A stretch of DNA of 7,374 nucleotides, taken from an uncultured bacterium (lineage in GTDB: Bacteria; Planctomycetota; UBA1135; UBA2386). Of this stretch, positions 1-6,238 are shown in pieces (positions within the stretch are counted from its first letter, which is position 1; every line of letters starts with the position of its first letter). Made by a program: the position numbers and the translations under genes. Under the pieces are notes generated by a model. That model searched no databases. It was not told where the DNA came from and was given only the letters and a program-made list of their open reading frames with translations. The stretch lies in the NCBI GenBank assembly GCA_938003515.1, contig CALKYL010000338.1, forward strand, positions 1-7,374, read 5' to 3'.

Positions 1-308
1 ACCCTCCCGGTCTGCCCACGGCTAGCGATGACCAGCGCCATCCAGACGAGCATCGCCGCGGCGTTGGCCCACCCGGTCGCGCGCAGCGCGGTGAAGGGTC
101 CGTGGATCTTCGGCTGGCCGTGGTCGTGCTTGCCGTCGTCGAACAGGCCGCGCACGCAGTCGGCGCGCACCGCGTATTCGTGGTCTTCCCTGCGCACCAT
201 CGAGCCCGGCAGGATCTCGCCCTTGCGCACGAGGCGGCGCAGGCCGTTCGGACCGAGCGGGCCCATCTCGTTGTCGCCGTCGACGACGAACCACTTCTTC
301 GTTGCCAT
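1..308 (-). CDS. GYF_2-domain membrane protein, N-terminal part (cut by window edge)
   Basis: Open reading frame from an ATG at 308 that runs off the left edge; 102 codons are visible. Residues 5-40 look like a GYF_2 (DUF4339) domain: an early aromatic pair (WFVVDG), then an acidic/polar turn, MGPLGP, a short helix (LRRLVRKGEI) and PGSMVRRED, matching the family pattern W-[YF]-...-GP-hydrophobic-...-L-...-G-I-...-T-hydrophobic-V-[WR]. In bacteria this domain usually sits at the N-terminus of membrane proteins and is thought to bind protein partners. Residues about 81-96 (ANAAAMLVWMALVIAS) begin a hydrophobic stretch, probably the first membrane helix, so the missing part is likely membrane-embedded. 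The start is supported by a strong Shine-Dalgarno sequence. It diverges from the lipoprotein gene at 551. The domain call is from motif memory; the function of the whole protein is unknown. Confidence 0.8.
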   Translation of the reverse strand, partial: MATKKWFVVDGDNEMGPLGPNGLRRLVRKGEILPGSMVRREDHEYAVRADCVRGLFDDGKHDHGQPKIHGPFTALRATGWANAAAMLVWMALVIASRGQTGR

Positions 309-550
309 GCGCGCCTCCTTGGAGCTTCGCTTCCTGACCCGCGGCATTGTAGGTGGGCCCTTCGGCGGGGCGGTGCGCACTTGGGCCCGTTGGCGGCAGC
401 ACTTGTGCGATCGGCGTGGGAGCGGGGGGCGGGGCACGGGGCGCCGCGGCGGCCCGCGGCCCGCTGCCGGCGCCGGATCGGCTTCGGCGCGCCACGCGGC
501 GCCCACCGCGCTACGCTGAGGGCTCCACGACCCGAACCGCCGAGATCGAC
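309..550. other. Divergent intergenic region between GYF_2 gene and small lipoprotein gene
   Basis: This 242-bp gap must carry promoters for both divergent genes, because neither has another gene upstream on its strand within it. I see no convincing -35/-10 pair or operator. The overlapping frames found here are Arg/Pro/Ala-rich and look like GC-driven shadows. Upstream of the plus-strand start at 551 there is no good Shine-Dalgarno sequence, only a GAG about 6 nt before the ATG. Confidence 0.5.
314..320 (-). promoter_or_regulatory. Strong ribosome binding site of the GYF_2 gene
   Basis: On the minus strand this reads AAGGAGG, a near-perfect anti-16S match, with a 5-nt spacer to the ATG at 308. 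It fixes the start of the left-edge gene and is the clearest Shine-Dalgarno sequence in the left half of the window. Confidence 0.85.
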
Positions 551-892
551 ATGCGAACGACCCTGCTCGTGCTCCCGCTCCTCGTCTGCTTCACCGCCTC
601 GTGCACGACCGAGGAGGGCACCGCGCCGAAGGAGCCGGCGCCGGCCGGCGCGAAGCCCGCCGCCAACGCGGCGGAGGCGGTCGTCTACGACGTCAAGTGC
701 GGCTGCTCGATCGACGGGATCGGCCGCTGCGGCAACTACGTGCACATCGACGGCAAGTACGTGCCGATCGTGCACCCGTCGCTCGGCAAGATGGAGTGGT
801 GCGCGGAGAAGGACGCGGGCGCGAAGATCGAAGCGGTCGGGGCGATGCGGGACGGGTCGTTCGTCGCCGAGAGCTGGAAGCTCGTGCAGTAG
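551..892 (+). CDS. Small cysteine-containing lipoprotein, DUF6370-like
   Basis: 113-aa exported protein. Residues 1-18 form a lipoprotein signal: charged N-end (MR), hydrophobic core TLLVLPLLVCF, then TASC with Cys18 as the probable lipidated residue; the Thr at -3 is not the usual Leu, so the lipobox is slightly off consensus. A low-complexity Ala/Pro/Lys/Glu linker follows (residues 19-43). The compact domain (46-113) has Cys50, Cys52, Cys60 and Cys84, an HIDGKYVPIV strand and an end of the form CAEKDAGAKIEAVGAMRDGSFVAESWKLV. From memory this order (CG-C near the start, C-hydrophobic-IDGK, a later Cys, then K.K..G...DG.F.A..F/W.L) resembles the DUF6370 family of small lipoproteins in Planctomycetota and Bacteroidota; function unknown. 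The frame is open further upstream to 353, but ATG 551 is chosen because it places the signal peptide at the N-terminus. Confidence 0.85.
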   Translation: MRTTLLVLPLLVCFTASCTTEEGTAPKEPAPAGAKPAANAAEAVVYDVKCGCSIDGIGRCGNYVHIDGKYVPIVHPSLGKMEWCAEKDAGAKIEAVGAMRDGSFVAESWKLVQ

Positions 893-928
893 CGAACCGC
901 AGCGGGCGCCCCGCGCGCCGCGGCCGGG

Positions 929-1483
929 TCAGAGCCAGCCGGCGTCGACCGCTTCGAGCACCATCGAGAGGGTCGAAGACTCGACCAGCCCGGACATGCC
1001 GGCGCCGGCGAACGGCAGCGCCAGCAGGAACACCCAGCCGACCCAGGTGACGGTCGTCACCGAGCGCTCGACGACGCCGAGCTCCGCGCCGGCCTGGTCG
1101 AGCACGACGGCGCGCAGCTCGAAGGTGTTCGCCGCCCGCGCCGGGAACACCAGGAGGGTCAGCGCGCACGCGTACATGAACGCGCGGGTGGCCGCGATGT
1201 CGGGCCGCGAGTGGGTGACCTCGAGCCGCAGCGTGCGCCCGGCGCCCGCGGCCGCGTCGGTGACGACCGCGGCGAACCGCCCGGAGGCCTCGAGCTCCTG
1301 CACGGTCTCCGCGCGCCAGCCGTCGACGAACTTGTCCGGCATGCCGACGATCTCGAGCCGCAGCACCGGCGGCGCGGCGGCGGCCGGCGGCGGCCAGCGC
1401 TCGAGCAGGGGCAGCTCGCCGTATTCGAACGACGCGCAGGCGCCGAGGCAGCAGGAGGTGACGAGGGCGAGCAGGGCGCGCAT
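929..1483 (-). CDS. Lipoprotein of unknown family with two hydrophobic segments
   Basis: 184-aa protein. Its signal sequence is MRALLALVTSCC followed by a canonical lipobox L13-G14-A15-Cys16, so it should be lipid-anchored, probably to the outer membrane. After a Pro/Ala linker (31-38), residues 40-90 alternate beta-strand, helix and strand (LRLEIVGMP, a DGWRAETVQELEASGRF helix, then TLRLEV), a layout seen in small periplasmic lipoproteins of the YajG or DUF4136 kind. That comparison is structural only. Residues 101-117 and 144-167 are hydrophobic and could enter or lie on the membrane, which is unusual for a simple lipoprotein. ATG 1483 is preferred over ATG 1504: GGAG stands 4 nt before it, while 1504 has no Shine-Dalgarno sequence and would put the signal peptide behind an extra MGVVRSV. 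It meets the 551-892 gene tail-to-tail across 36 bp. No named function can be assigned. Confidence 0.85.
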   Translation of the reverse strand: MRALLALVTSCCLGACASFEYGELPLLERWPPPAAAAPPVLRLEIVGMPDKFVDGWRAETVQELEASGRFAAVVTDAAAGAGRTLRLEVTHSRPDIAATRAFMYACALTLLVFPARAANTFELRAVVLDQAGAELGVVERSVTTVTWVGWVFLLALPFAGAGMSGLVESSTLSMVLEAVDAGWL

Positions 1484-1744
1484 GACGCTCCGGACTACGC
1501 CCATCGGGCGGACGGGGCAAGGCGCAGCGGCCGGCGGCCGGCGGATCGCAGCGGAGCCGTTCCGTTCGCGCCGCCCGGCCCACGCGGCGGGCCGGTGATC
1601 TTCACGGACGCGCGCCGCTCGGGCGACCGCCCCCGGCGTCGCGCGGAACACGCGGCGATGCGCCGGTTTGTCACAGCGGATCCGCTCGCGTTGGGGCACG
1701 ATGGCGCCGGCGAGGGGATCGCCTCCCCACGCCCGGGCCCCACC
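1484..1744. other. Divergent intergenic region between lipoprotein and radical SAM gene
   Basis: This 261-bp gap separates the lipoprotein (minus) from the radical SAM gene (plus). TTGTCA at about 1668-1673 could be a -35 element for the plus strand, but no matching -10 follows at the right distance, so no promoter is called. The small frames here are Arg/Pro/Ala-rich with no domain-like features. I see no riboswitch-like fold, such as a cobalamin riboswitch, that I could defend. Confidence 0.45.
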
Positions 1745-3367
1745 ATGCCGCAACCGACGCGCTGTCTCTTCGTCTACCCGGAGTTCCGATCGAACTCGTT
1801 CTGGAACTACCGCGCGACGTGCGAGCTCGTCGGGGCGAAGTACCCCGCGCCGCCGCTCGGCATGATCACCGTCGCGGCGATGCTGCCCGAGGACTGGGAG
1901 GTGCGGCTCGTCGACTGCAACGTCGCCCGCCTCGACCCGGCCGACATCGACTGGGCCGACCTCGTGTTCACCGGCGGCATGATCTCGCAGCAGCCCGCGA
2001 CGCTGCAGGTGATCGCGCGGTGCAAGGAGCGCGGCAAGACGGTCGTCGTCGGCGGCCCCGATCCGACGTCGAGCCCGCACGTCTACGAAGAGGCCGACCA
2101 CCTCGTGCTCGGCGAGGCCGAGATCACGATGCCGCGCTGGCTGCAGGACCACGCGGCCGGCGCCGCGCAGAAGGTCTACGCCTGCGGCGACGAGAAGGCC
2201 GCGATGACCGAGTCGCCGATCCCGCGCTTCGACCTGTTGGACTTCGGCGACTACCTGCACGTCGGCGTGCAGTTCGCGCGCGGCTGCCCCTTCATGTGCG
2301 AGTTCTGCGACATCATCGAGCTGTTCGGGCGCGTGCCGCGGCTCAAGACGCCGGCGCAGATGCTGCGCGAGCTCGACCGCCTGTACGAGCTCGGCTACCG
2401 CGGCCACGTCGACTTCGTCGACGACAACTTCATCGGCAACAAGCGCGACGTGAAGGTGTTCCTCGTCGCGCTGCGCGAGTGGCTCGAAGCGCACGACTGG
2501 CCGTTCGAGTTCAGCACCGAGGCGTCGGTCAACCTCGCCGACGACGACAAGCTGCTCGGGCTGATGCGGGACGTCGGCTTCTCGGCGATCTTCGTCGGCA
2601 TCGAGAGCCCGGACGAAGAGACGCTGAAGGCGACCCAGAAGCTGCAGAACACCCGGCGCTCGCTGTCGGACAGCCTGCACAAGATCTACGCGCACGGCAT
2701 CTTCGTGAACACCGGCTACATCGTCGGGTTCGACACCGAGCGCGGCAGCGTCGCGCAGGGCATCCTCGACCTGATCGAGGCGAGCGCCGTGCCGGTCAAC
2801 ATGGTCGGCCTCTTGTTCGCGCTGCCGAACACGCAGCTGCAGCGCCGCCTCGAGAAGGAGGGCCGGTTGCTCGACGACTTCGAGCGCGTCGCCGACGCGG
2901 ACGCGAGCGACCAGTGCACCGCCGGCCTCAACTTCGTGCCGCGGCGGCCGGAGCTCGACGTCTTGCGCGACTACCAGCGGGTCGTCGCCGAGAGCTACGC
3001 GCCGGCCGCGTACTTCGCCCGCGTGCTGCGCGTCGGCTCGGCGCTCGACTGCCGCCACAAGAAGCTGAAGCTGCCGCTGCGTTCGGTGCTGCGCGACCTG
3101 CGCGGCTTCCTGCGGCTGACGTGGCGCATGGGCGTCCGGGCGCGCTACCGGCGCCACTTCTGGAGCACGCTCGCGCGGCTCGTCTGGCGCAACCCGCGCG
3201 GGCTGCGCTATTCGGTCGCGCTGATGGCGCTGTACCTGCACTTCGGTCCGTTCCGGGACTTCGTCGTCGCGCGGCTCGACGAGCTGATCGCGCGGCGGCG
3301 GGTGCGGCCGTCGGCCGGCGTCGCGCCGGCGGTGACGGCGTCGGCGCGCGTGCGGGGCGCGGGCTAG
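1745..3367 (+). CDS. Cobalamin-binding radical SAM protein with DUF4070-like C-terminus
   Basis: 540-aa protein, full length for this family. Residues about 5-140 form the N-terminal Rossmann-like B12-binding domain (RCLFVYPEF, LGMITVAAMLPEDWEVRLVDCN, ADLVFTGGMI, GKTVVVGGPDP, DHLVLGEAE). The DxHxxG cobalamin motif is not visible, as is common in this subgroup. Residues about 170-365 are the radical SAM barrel: the 4Fe-4S motif CxxxCxxC is C181, C185 and C188, followed by the hallmark VDDNFIGNKR (225-234), FSTEASVNL (256-264) and VGIESP (284-289). GLNFVP (394-399) and the rest to about 515 match the DUF4070 region typical of such enzymes. The nearest characterised relative I recognise by motif is HpnP, the hopanoid C-2 methylase, but identity with it cannot be claimed. 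Likely activity: SAM- and B12-dependent methylation or another radical modification of an unknown cytosolic or membrane substrate. ATG 1745 is chosen because the B12 domain begins at once; its Shine-Dalgarno sequence is weak. Confidence 0.93.
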   Translation: MPQPTRCLFVYPEFRSNSFWNYRATCELVGAKYPAPPLGMITVAAMLPEDWEVRLVDCNVARLDPADIDWADLVFTGGMISQQPATLQVIARCKERGKTVVVGGPDPTSSPHVYEEADHLVLGEAEITMPRWLQDHAAGAAQKVYACGDEKAAMTESPIPRFDLLDFGDYLHVGVQFARGCPFMCEFCDIIELFGRVPRLKTPAQMLRELDRLYELGYRGHVDFVDDNFIGNKRDVKVFLVALREWLEAHDWPFEFSTEASVNLADDDKLLGLMRDVGFSAIFVGIESPDEETLKATQKLQNTRRSLSDSLHKIYAHGIFVNTGYIVGFDTERGSVAQGILDLIEASAVPVNMVGLLFALPNTQLQRRLEKEGRLLDDFERVADADASDQCTAGLNFVPRRPELDVLRDYQRVVAESYAPAAYFARVLRVGSALDCRHKKLKLPLRSVLRDLRGFLRLTWRMGVRARYRRHFWSTLARLVWRNPRGLRYSVALMALYLHFGPFRDFVVARLDELIARRRVRPSAGVAPAVTASARVRGAG

Positions 3368-3370
3368 CGG

Positions 3371-3391
3371 GCCGCCACGTTCCGTGGCGGC
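3371..3391. terminator. Perfect hairpin behind the radical SAM gene, possible bidirectional terminator
   Basis: GCCGCCACG, loop TTC, CGTGGCGGC: a perfect 9-bp, GC-rich stem with a 3-nt loop starting 3 nt after the stop codon at 3367. It lies in the 126-bp gap between convergent genes, where a terminator serving both strands is expected. No T tract follows on either strand, so it is not a classic Rho-independent terminator; it may only stabilise 3' ends or pause the polymerase. Confidence 0.6.
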
Positions 3392-3493
3392 GATGCCGCG
3401 CGGGCCGCGCCGTCGGTCGCGCGGCGGGGGGGACGGATGTCCGCTTTCCGAACGAGAGCGCATGACGGGGCTGGCCGCATCGTGGACAGCCTC

Positions 3494-5080
3494 CTAGCGC
3501 TCGCGCGCGCGCAGCTCGACGTCGAACTCCAGCGGTTCGCCGGGCCTGGTGTCCCGGGCCGGCAGATCGACGTCCTCGTAGCCGACGGAGCGGATCTGCA
3601 CCGACACGCGGCTTCCCGCGAGCAGGCACCGGACCGGCCCGCGCGGCGGCTTCCAGTTCACGACCGCCGGCCCGTGGCCGCGCTCGTTGTAGAAGTAGAT
3701 CCCGAGCGGCGACAGGACCGGGCCGGGCGGCAGCCGTGGCCGGACGACGACCTCGACCATCCGCTCCGCCGATCGGGCGACGAACTCGCCGAGCCCGTCC
3801 ATCGTCACCGTGATCTCGAAGTCCTGGAACGCGCCGATGATCGGCCTCGACAGTTGCCGGGGTTCCAAGCGGAACGTGCCGCACGGCATCAGGACCGGCT
3901 CCCCGGTCACGCCGTCATGGCGATCGGAGTGGCCGCGCCCGACGGGCGTCGCCGCGAACGGCACGCCCGGGTAGTCCTCGCCGTCGGGGCCGACCAGACG
4001 GATCGTGACCGGCCGCCGGGGCGTGGTGTCCAGTTCGAGGAACACGGGCTGCTCGAGGTCGCGCACCGGGGTGAGCTCCCACTCCCCGCGGTAGCGGCTG
4101 CCGTCCGCGGTCTCGACGAAGCACCGCACCGGCAGCTCGCCGCCGAGCAGGCCGGGGACGTGCGCGTAGACGTGGCAGTCGGGGTAGCGGGGCGTGAGCC
4201 AGCCGTGGATGCGATGCAGGCGCGACAGCACCGGGTGGCTGCGATTCAGGCCGACCACGGGGACGCTCCAGAGCACGTTCGTGACCGCAGCATCCGACGG
4301 ACACCGGAACACGACCGCGTGCCATGGCTGCATCGGCACGTGCACGGAGTGCCGCCCCGGCGCGAGCGCGAGCGTGGAGCCGTCGCCCATGTCCGAAGCC
4401 GGCACCATCGTGTCGTGATGCACGTAGAGCGCGTACCTCGCCGGTGGGAGCTCCGAGAACTCGACGCGGCCGTCGCCCCCGGAGGGCGCGGCCCACACGG
4501 GCAGAGCGGAGAGCGGGTGCCCGATGCCCGGCTCCGGCAGGTCGAGGCCCGACATCGGGTTGCCGGGGCCGCTGTCGCGCGCGAGCATGACGAGGGCGTC
4601 TTCGAGCCCGACGCCCCGGTCGTCGAGCACCGAAACCGACAGCACCGTTGCTTCGTCGAGCACGACGAGCTCCGGCAATGCGTCCGACGCGACGATCCGG
4701 GGCACGTATCCCGAGCAGCACGCGAGCAGCTGGACCGCCGGTGTTGCGGTCAGCGAGATCGTGCCGTCCGCGGCGGCGCTGGCGAGCACGTCGCGTTGCA
4801 GCGTGTCAGCGCCGTCCTCGGGCAGCACGCAGACGAACGCCTCGGCCAGAGGCACCTGCGCCGCGCCACCGACCACCCGGAGGACCGTGACTTGCTCGGT
4901 GGCCTCGGTGCGCGATGGGGGGGCGCCGGCCGGCACGGCGCGGTTCGCCGTCGCGAGCCCCGCACCGTCGCCCGGTGGCTCGGCGGCCGGCCCGGGCGTC
5001 GAGTTTCTCATCCAGTACGCGGCGATCGCGACGACGCACGCGAATACGACGACCGGGACAGCGATCCGCTTGGAGCTCAT
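3494..5080 (-). CDS. Membrane-anchored protein with carboxypeptidase-regulatory-like beta domains
   Basis: 528-aa protein. Residues 6-23 (IAVPVVVFACVVAIAAYW) form one transmembrane helix after MSSKR, so the bulk should face the periplasm or cell surface. A Pro/Gly/Ala-rich linker (27-58) leads to several beta-sandwich-like units with the carboxypeptidase-regulatory (Ig-like) pattern: about 62-130 (PLAEAFVCVLPEDG...ADGTISL...SGYVPRI), 145-245 (VSVLDDRGVGLEDALVML...DGRVEFSELPPARYALYV), 355-410 (VTIRLVGPDGEDYPGVPF...GTFRLEP) and a final 488-528 unit with VGYEDVDLP. Such domains are common in large surface proteins and usually have structural or binding roles; no catalytic motif is visible. It is the last gene of the minus-strand run, 47 nt after the Cys-rich gene, and probably co-transcribed with it. 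No clear Shine-Dalgarno sequence precedes ATG 5080, so translation may depend on upstream ribosomes. An opposite-strand frame over the same bases is longer but looks like a shadow. Confidence 0.82.
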   Translation of the reverse strand: MSSKRIAVPVVVFACVVAIAAYWMRNSTPGPAAEPPGDGAGLATANRAVPAGAPPSRTEATEQVTVLRVVGGAAQVPLAEAFVCVLPEDGADTLQRDVLASAAADGTISLTATPAVQLLACCSGYVPRIVASDALPELVVLDEATVLSVSVLDDRGVGLEDALVMLARDSGPGNPMSGLDLPEPGIGHPLSALPVWAAPSGGDGRVEFSELPPARYALYVHHDTMVPASDMGDGSTLALAPGRHSVHVPMQPWHAVVFRCPSDAAVTNVLWSVPVVGLNRSHPVLSRLHRIHGWLTPRYPDCHVYAHVPGLLGGELPVRCFVETADGSRYRGEWELTPVRDLEQPVFLELDTTPRRPVTIRLVGPDGEDYPGVPFAATPVGRGHSDRHDGVTGEPVLMPCGTFRLEPRQLSRPIIGAFQDFEITVTMDGLGEFVARSAERMVEVVVRPRLPPGPVLSPLGIYFYNERGHGPAVVNWKPPRGPVRCLLAGSRVSVQIRSVGYEDVDLPARDTRPGEPLEFDVELRARER

Positions 5081-5101
5081 GTGCGTTCGGGGCGCGCGAG
5101 G

Positions 5102-5122
5102 CGGCGATGCGATCGGCGATGC
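5102..5122. repeat. Short direct repeat in the gap between Cys-rich and anchored-protein genes
   Basis: CGGCGATGC occurs twice (5102-5110 and 5114-5122), separated by GAT, giving a 12-bp period. It lies in the 47-nt spacer between the stop codon of the 144-aa gene and the start of the 528-aa gene. It may be chance in GC-rich DNA or a small slippage duplication; no function is claimed. Confidence 0.55.
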
Positions 5123-5127
5123 ACGGT

Positions 5128-5562
5128 TCAGCAGTCACAGACGAAGAACTGCTGCGCCCCCGCCGGCTCCGGTGTCTTGAAGCACTGTGCCGGATCCGAG
5201 TTCTCGCATGCCTGCACGAAGCACTCCCAAGCCACGACCAGCCCATACTGGTCGTACGATACGACGCCCTGGCACAGCACGCCGTCCCAGCCGGCGTCGC
5301 GGCACTTGCAGGTCGTGATGACGGTGCCTTCGATCTGGCATGCATCCTCCACGCCGCACGCCCACGTGGGGCAACCGGCCCAGGCGATGACGCCGCTTCC
5401 GAACTTCTCGAGCTTGGGGGTGCAGCCTGCCAACGGAAGCAAAGACACGTAGGCGCCCGGTGTGGGGAGCCGGGCGTTCGAGCATGCGATCGCCGGTCGG
5501 TGTGCCAGCTGTGCGAGGAACAGGAGGACGAAGCCGGCGAACAGCGCGAACGCGTGGGTCAT
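5128..5562 (-). CDS. Small exported cysteine-rich protein of unknown family
   Basis: 144-aa protein. Residues 1-26 form a Sec-type signal peptide: a hydrophobic core ALFAGFVLLFLAQLA, then HRPAIA before Cys27. Cleavage after AIA is likely; whether Cys27 is lipidated is uncertain, because His-Arg lies close and Ala is at -3. The mature part carries 13 Cys counting Cys27 (27, 47, 64, 69, 75, 85, 87, 97, 114, 119, 127, 142, 144), about 11 per cent, and ends in Cys-Asp-Cys. Such density points to disulfide bonds in an extracytoplasmic domain; a CxC pair also occurs at 85/87. Gly/Trp/Tyr-rich loops lie between the Cys, and no repeated EGF-like spacing is obvious. It follows the sigma gene on the same strand after a 144-bp gap and precedes the anchored protein by 47 nt. 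The start is supported by the AAGGGAG site. I do not recognise the family. Confidence 0.82.
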   Translation of the reverse strand: MTHAFALFAGFVLLFLAQLAHRPAIACSNARLPTPGAYVSLLPLAGCTPKLEKFGSGVIAWAGCPTWACGVEDACQIEGTVITTCKCRDAGWDGVLCQGVVSYDQYGLVVAWECFVQACENSDPAQCFKTPEPAGAQQFFVCDC

Positions 5563-5568
5563 GTCATG

Positions 5569-5575
5569 CTCCCTT
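5569..5575 (-). promoter_or_regulatory. Ribosome binding site of the Cys-rich gene
   Basis: On the minus strand this reads AAGGGAG with a 6-nt spacer to the ATG at 5562. It decides for ATG 5562 against the nearby out-of-frame ATG at 5567. Confidence 0.75.
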
Positions 5576-5594
5576 CGATGGTCGATCCAACTGG

Positions 5595-5676
5595 GCTCCG
5601 CACGGAGCGCACCTCATGGACAGGAGGGGGGGGGGGATCACATCCGCTCCGGTTTCGGATCGTCGCCCGACGGAGC
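5595..5676. repeat. Two GCTCCG/CGGAGC inverted repeat pairs flanking the G tract
   Basis: GCTCCG-CA-CGGAGC forms an almost perfect palindrome at 5595-5608. A second pair is GCTCCG at 5646-5651 and CGGAGC at 5671-5676; within the latter, CGTCG-CC-CGACG (5661-5672) forms another small inverted repeat. All lie in the 144-bp gap upstream of the Cys-rich gene. They could be operator half-sites or mRNA hairpins in the leader; six-base matches are not rare in GC-rich DNA. Confidence 0.45.
5626..5636. repeat. Homopolymer tract of 11 G in the leader of the Cys-rich gene
   Basis: Eleven consecutive G on the plus strand (C on the minus strand), 64 to 74 nt upstream of the ATG at 5562 and clear of any coding region. 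Tracts of this length slip easily during replication. In a promoter or leader they can change spacing and expression, and they are also a frequent place for sequencing length errors. Confidence 0.9.
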
Positions 5677-5706
5677 AACGCTCGACCAGACAAGTGGATC
5701 GGCCGG

Positions 5707-6225
5707 TCAGTCATCGTGCGGACGCTGCTTCGACGCACGCTGGCGCAACCCCCGTTCCAGTCGCGCGAGGCCGGACCGGAACGACCGCCGCACGTTTCCC
5801 GGTGTCATGCCGAGTTCTCGAGCAGCTCTTCGATAGCTCATCCCGTCCTCCAGCATCTTCCGGATGACCTCCAGCTGGCGACCGCGCAACTTGCCCCGGG
5901 CCCGCCCCAACTGCATGCGCAGTGTCTTGCGCCTGGAAGCACCGAGCGTCGGCTCCTCGTTCCCATCGGGCTCGGGAGCGACTTCGTGGCCACGCAACTG
6001 CGTCCACCTGCGATCTGCGAGCAACCTCCTTGCAGCGTTGGCCGCGACGCGGAACGCCCACCCATGCACGTTCTGGATGCGCTTCCTCGCGAGCATCGCG
6101 TTCTCCCAACGCGACAACACCTCCAGGACGGCGTCTTGGACGATCGCCGACGCACGCACGACGCTCCGCGCGCCGGATCGAGCGCCCAGCTGCACCCGCT
6201 GCAGTGTCGCTTCGGCATCGTCCAT
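5707..6225 (-). CDS. Short ECF-like sigma-70 family RNA polymerase sigma factor
   Basis: 172-aa protein. Residues 25-73 match sigma region 2 from about 2.2 onward (IVQDAVLEVLSRW, then IQNVHGWAFRVAANAARRLLADRR, the usual 'I-N-x-x-AW-hydrophobic-R-x-A-x-N-x-A' signature). A polar linker (80-108) leads to region 4 at about 111-162: LRGRQLEVIRKML, then a helix-turn-helix at about 129-150 (MSYRRAARELGMTPGNVRRSFR) and GLARLERGL. It should direct RNA polymerase to a set of target promoters. The N-terminal helix of region 2.1 is short: there is no YRPYVYRLA-like segment before residue 25. ATG 6225 is chosen because GGAGGAG stands 6 nt before it; the in-frame ATGs at 6240 and 6396 lack such a site and would add Arg-rich, unrelated sequence. 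No anti-sigma gene is adjacent; the next gene downstream on this strand is an exported Cys-rich protein. Regulation is unknown, but autoregulation across the cluster is plausible. Confidence 0.85.
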   Translation of the reverse strand: MDDAEATLQRVQLGARSGARSVVRASAIVQDAVLEVLSRWENAMLARKRIQNVHGWAFRVAANAARRLLADRRWTQLRGHEVAPEPDGNEEPTLGASRRKTLRMQLGRARGKLRGRQLEVIRKMLEDGMSYRRAARELGMTPGNVRRSFRSGLARLERGLRQRASKQRPHDD

Positions 6226-6231
6226 GTCCGA

Positions 6232-6238
6232 CTCCTCC
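6232..6238 (-). promoter_or_regulatory. Ribosome binding site deciding the sigma factor start
   Basis: On the minus strand this reads GGAGGAG with a 6-nt spacer to ATG 6225. Because it overlaps the codons just after the upstream ATG 6240, it argues that 6225 is the true start and that the upstream in-frame extension is noncoding. Confidence 0.8.

Noticed and set aside
1484..1744. Cobalamin riboswitch upstream of the B12-dependent enzyme
   Set aside because: I could not find a recognisable B12-box or a consistent fold in this gap.
929..3463. 844-aa minus-strand open frame running through the radical SAM gene and into the lipoprotein
   Set aside because: Only its last 184 codons (from 1483) look like a real protein. 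The rest is antisense to a clear radical SAM enzyme and is Arg/Ala/Asp/His-rich, as expected for a shadow frame in GC-rich DNA.
3437..5452. 671-aa plus-strand open frame antisense to the 528-aa and 144-aa genes
   Set aside because: It has no signal peptide, membrane helix or domain pattern, and is Arg/His/Asp-rich. The minus strand has a transmembrane anchor, beta-domain patterns and, for the 144-aa gene, a good Shine-Dalgarno site.
1745..5562. RiPP-type biosynthesis: radical SAM enzyme acting on the Cys-rich 144-aa protein
   Set aside because: The Cys-rich protein has a Sec signal peptide rather than a leader peptide, the genes are convergent and apart, no SPASM domain or RiPP recognition element is seen, and the enzyme belongs to the B12/DUF4070 type.
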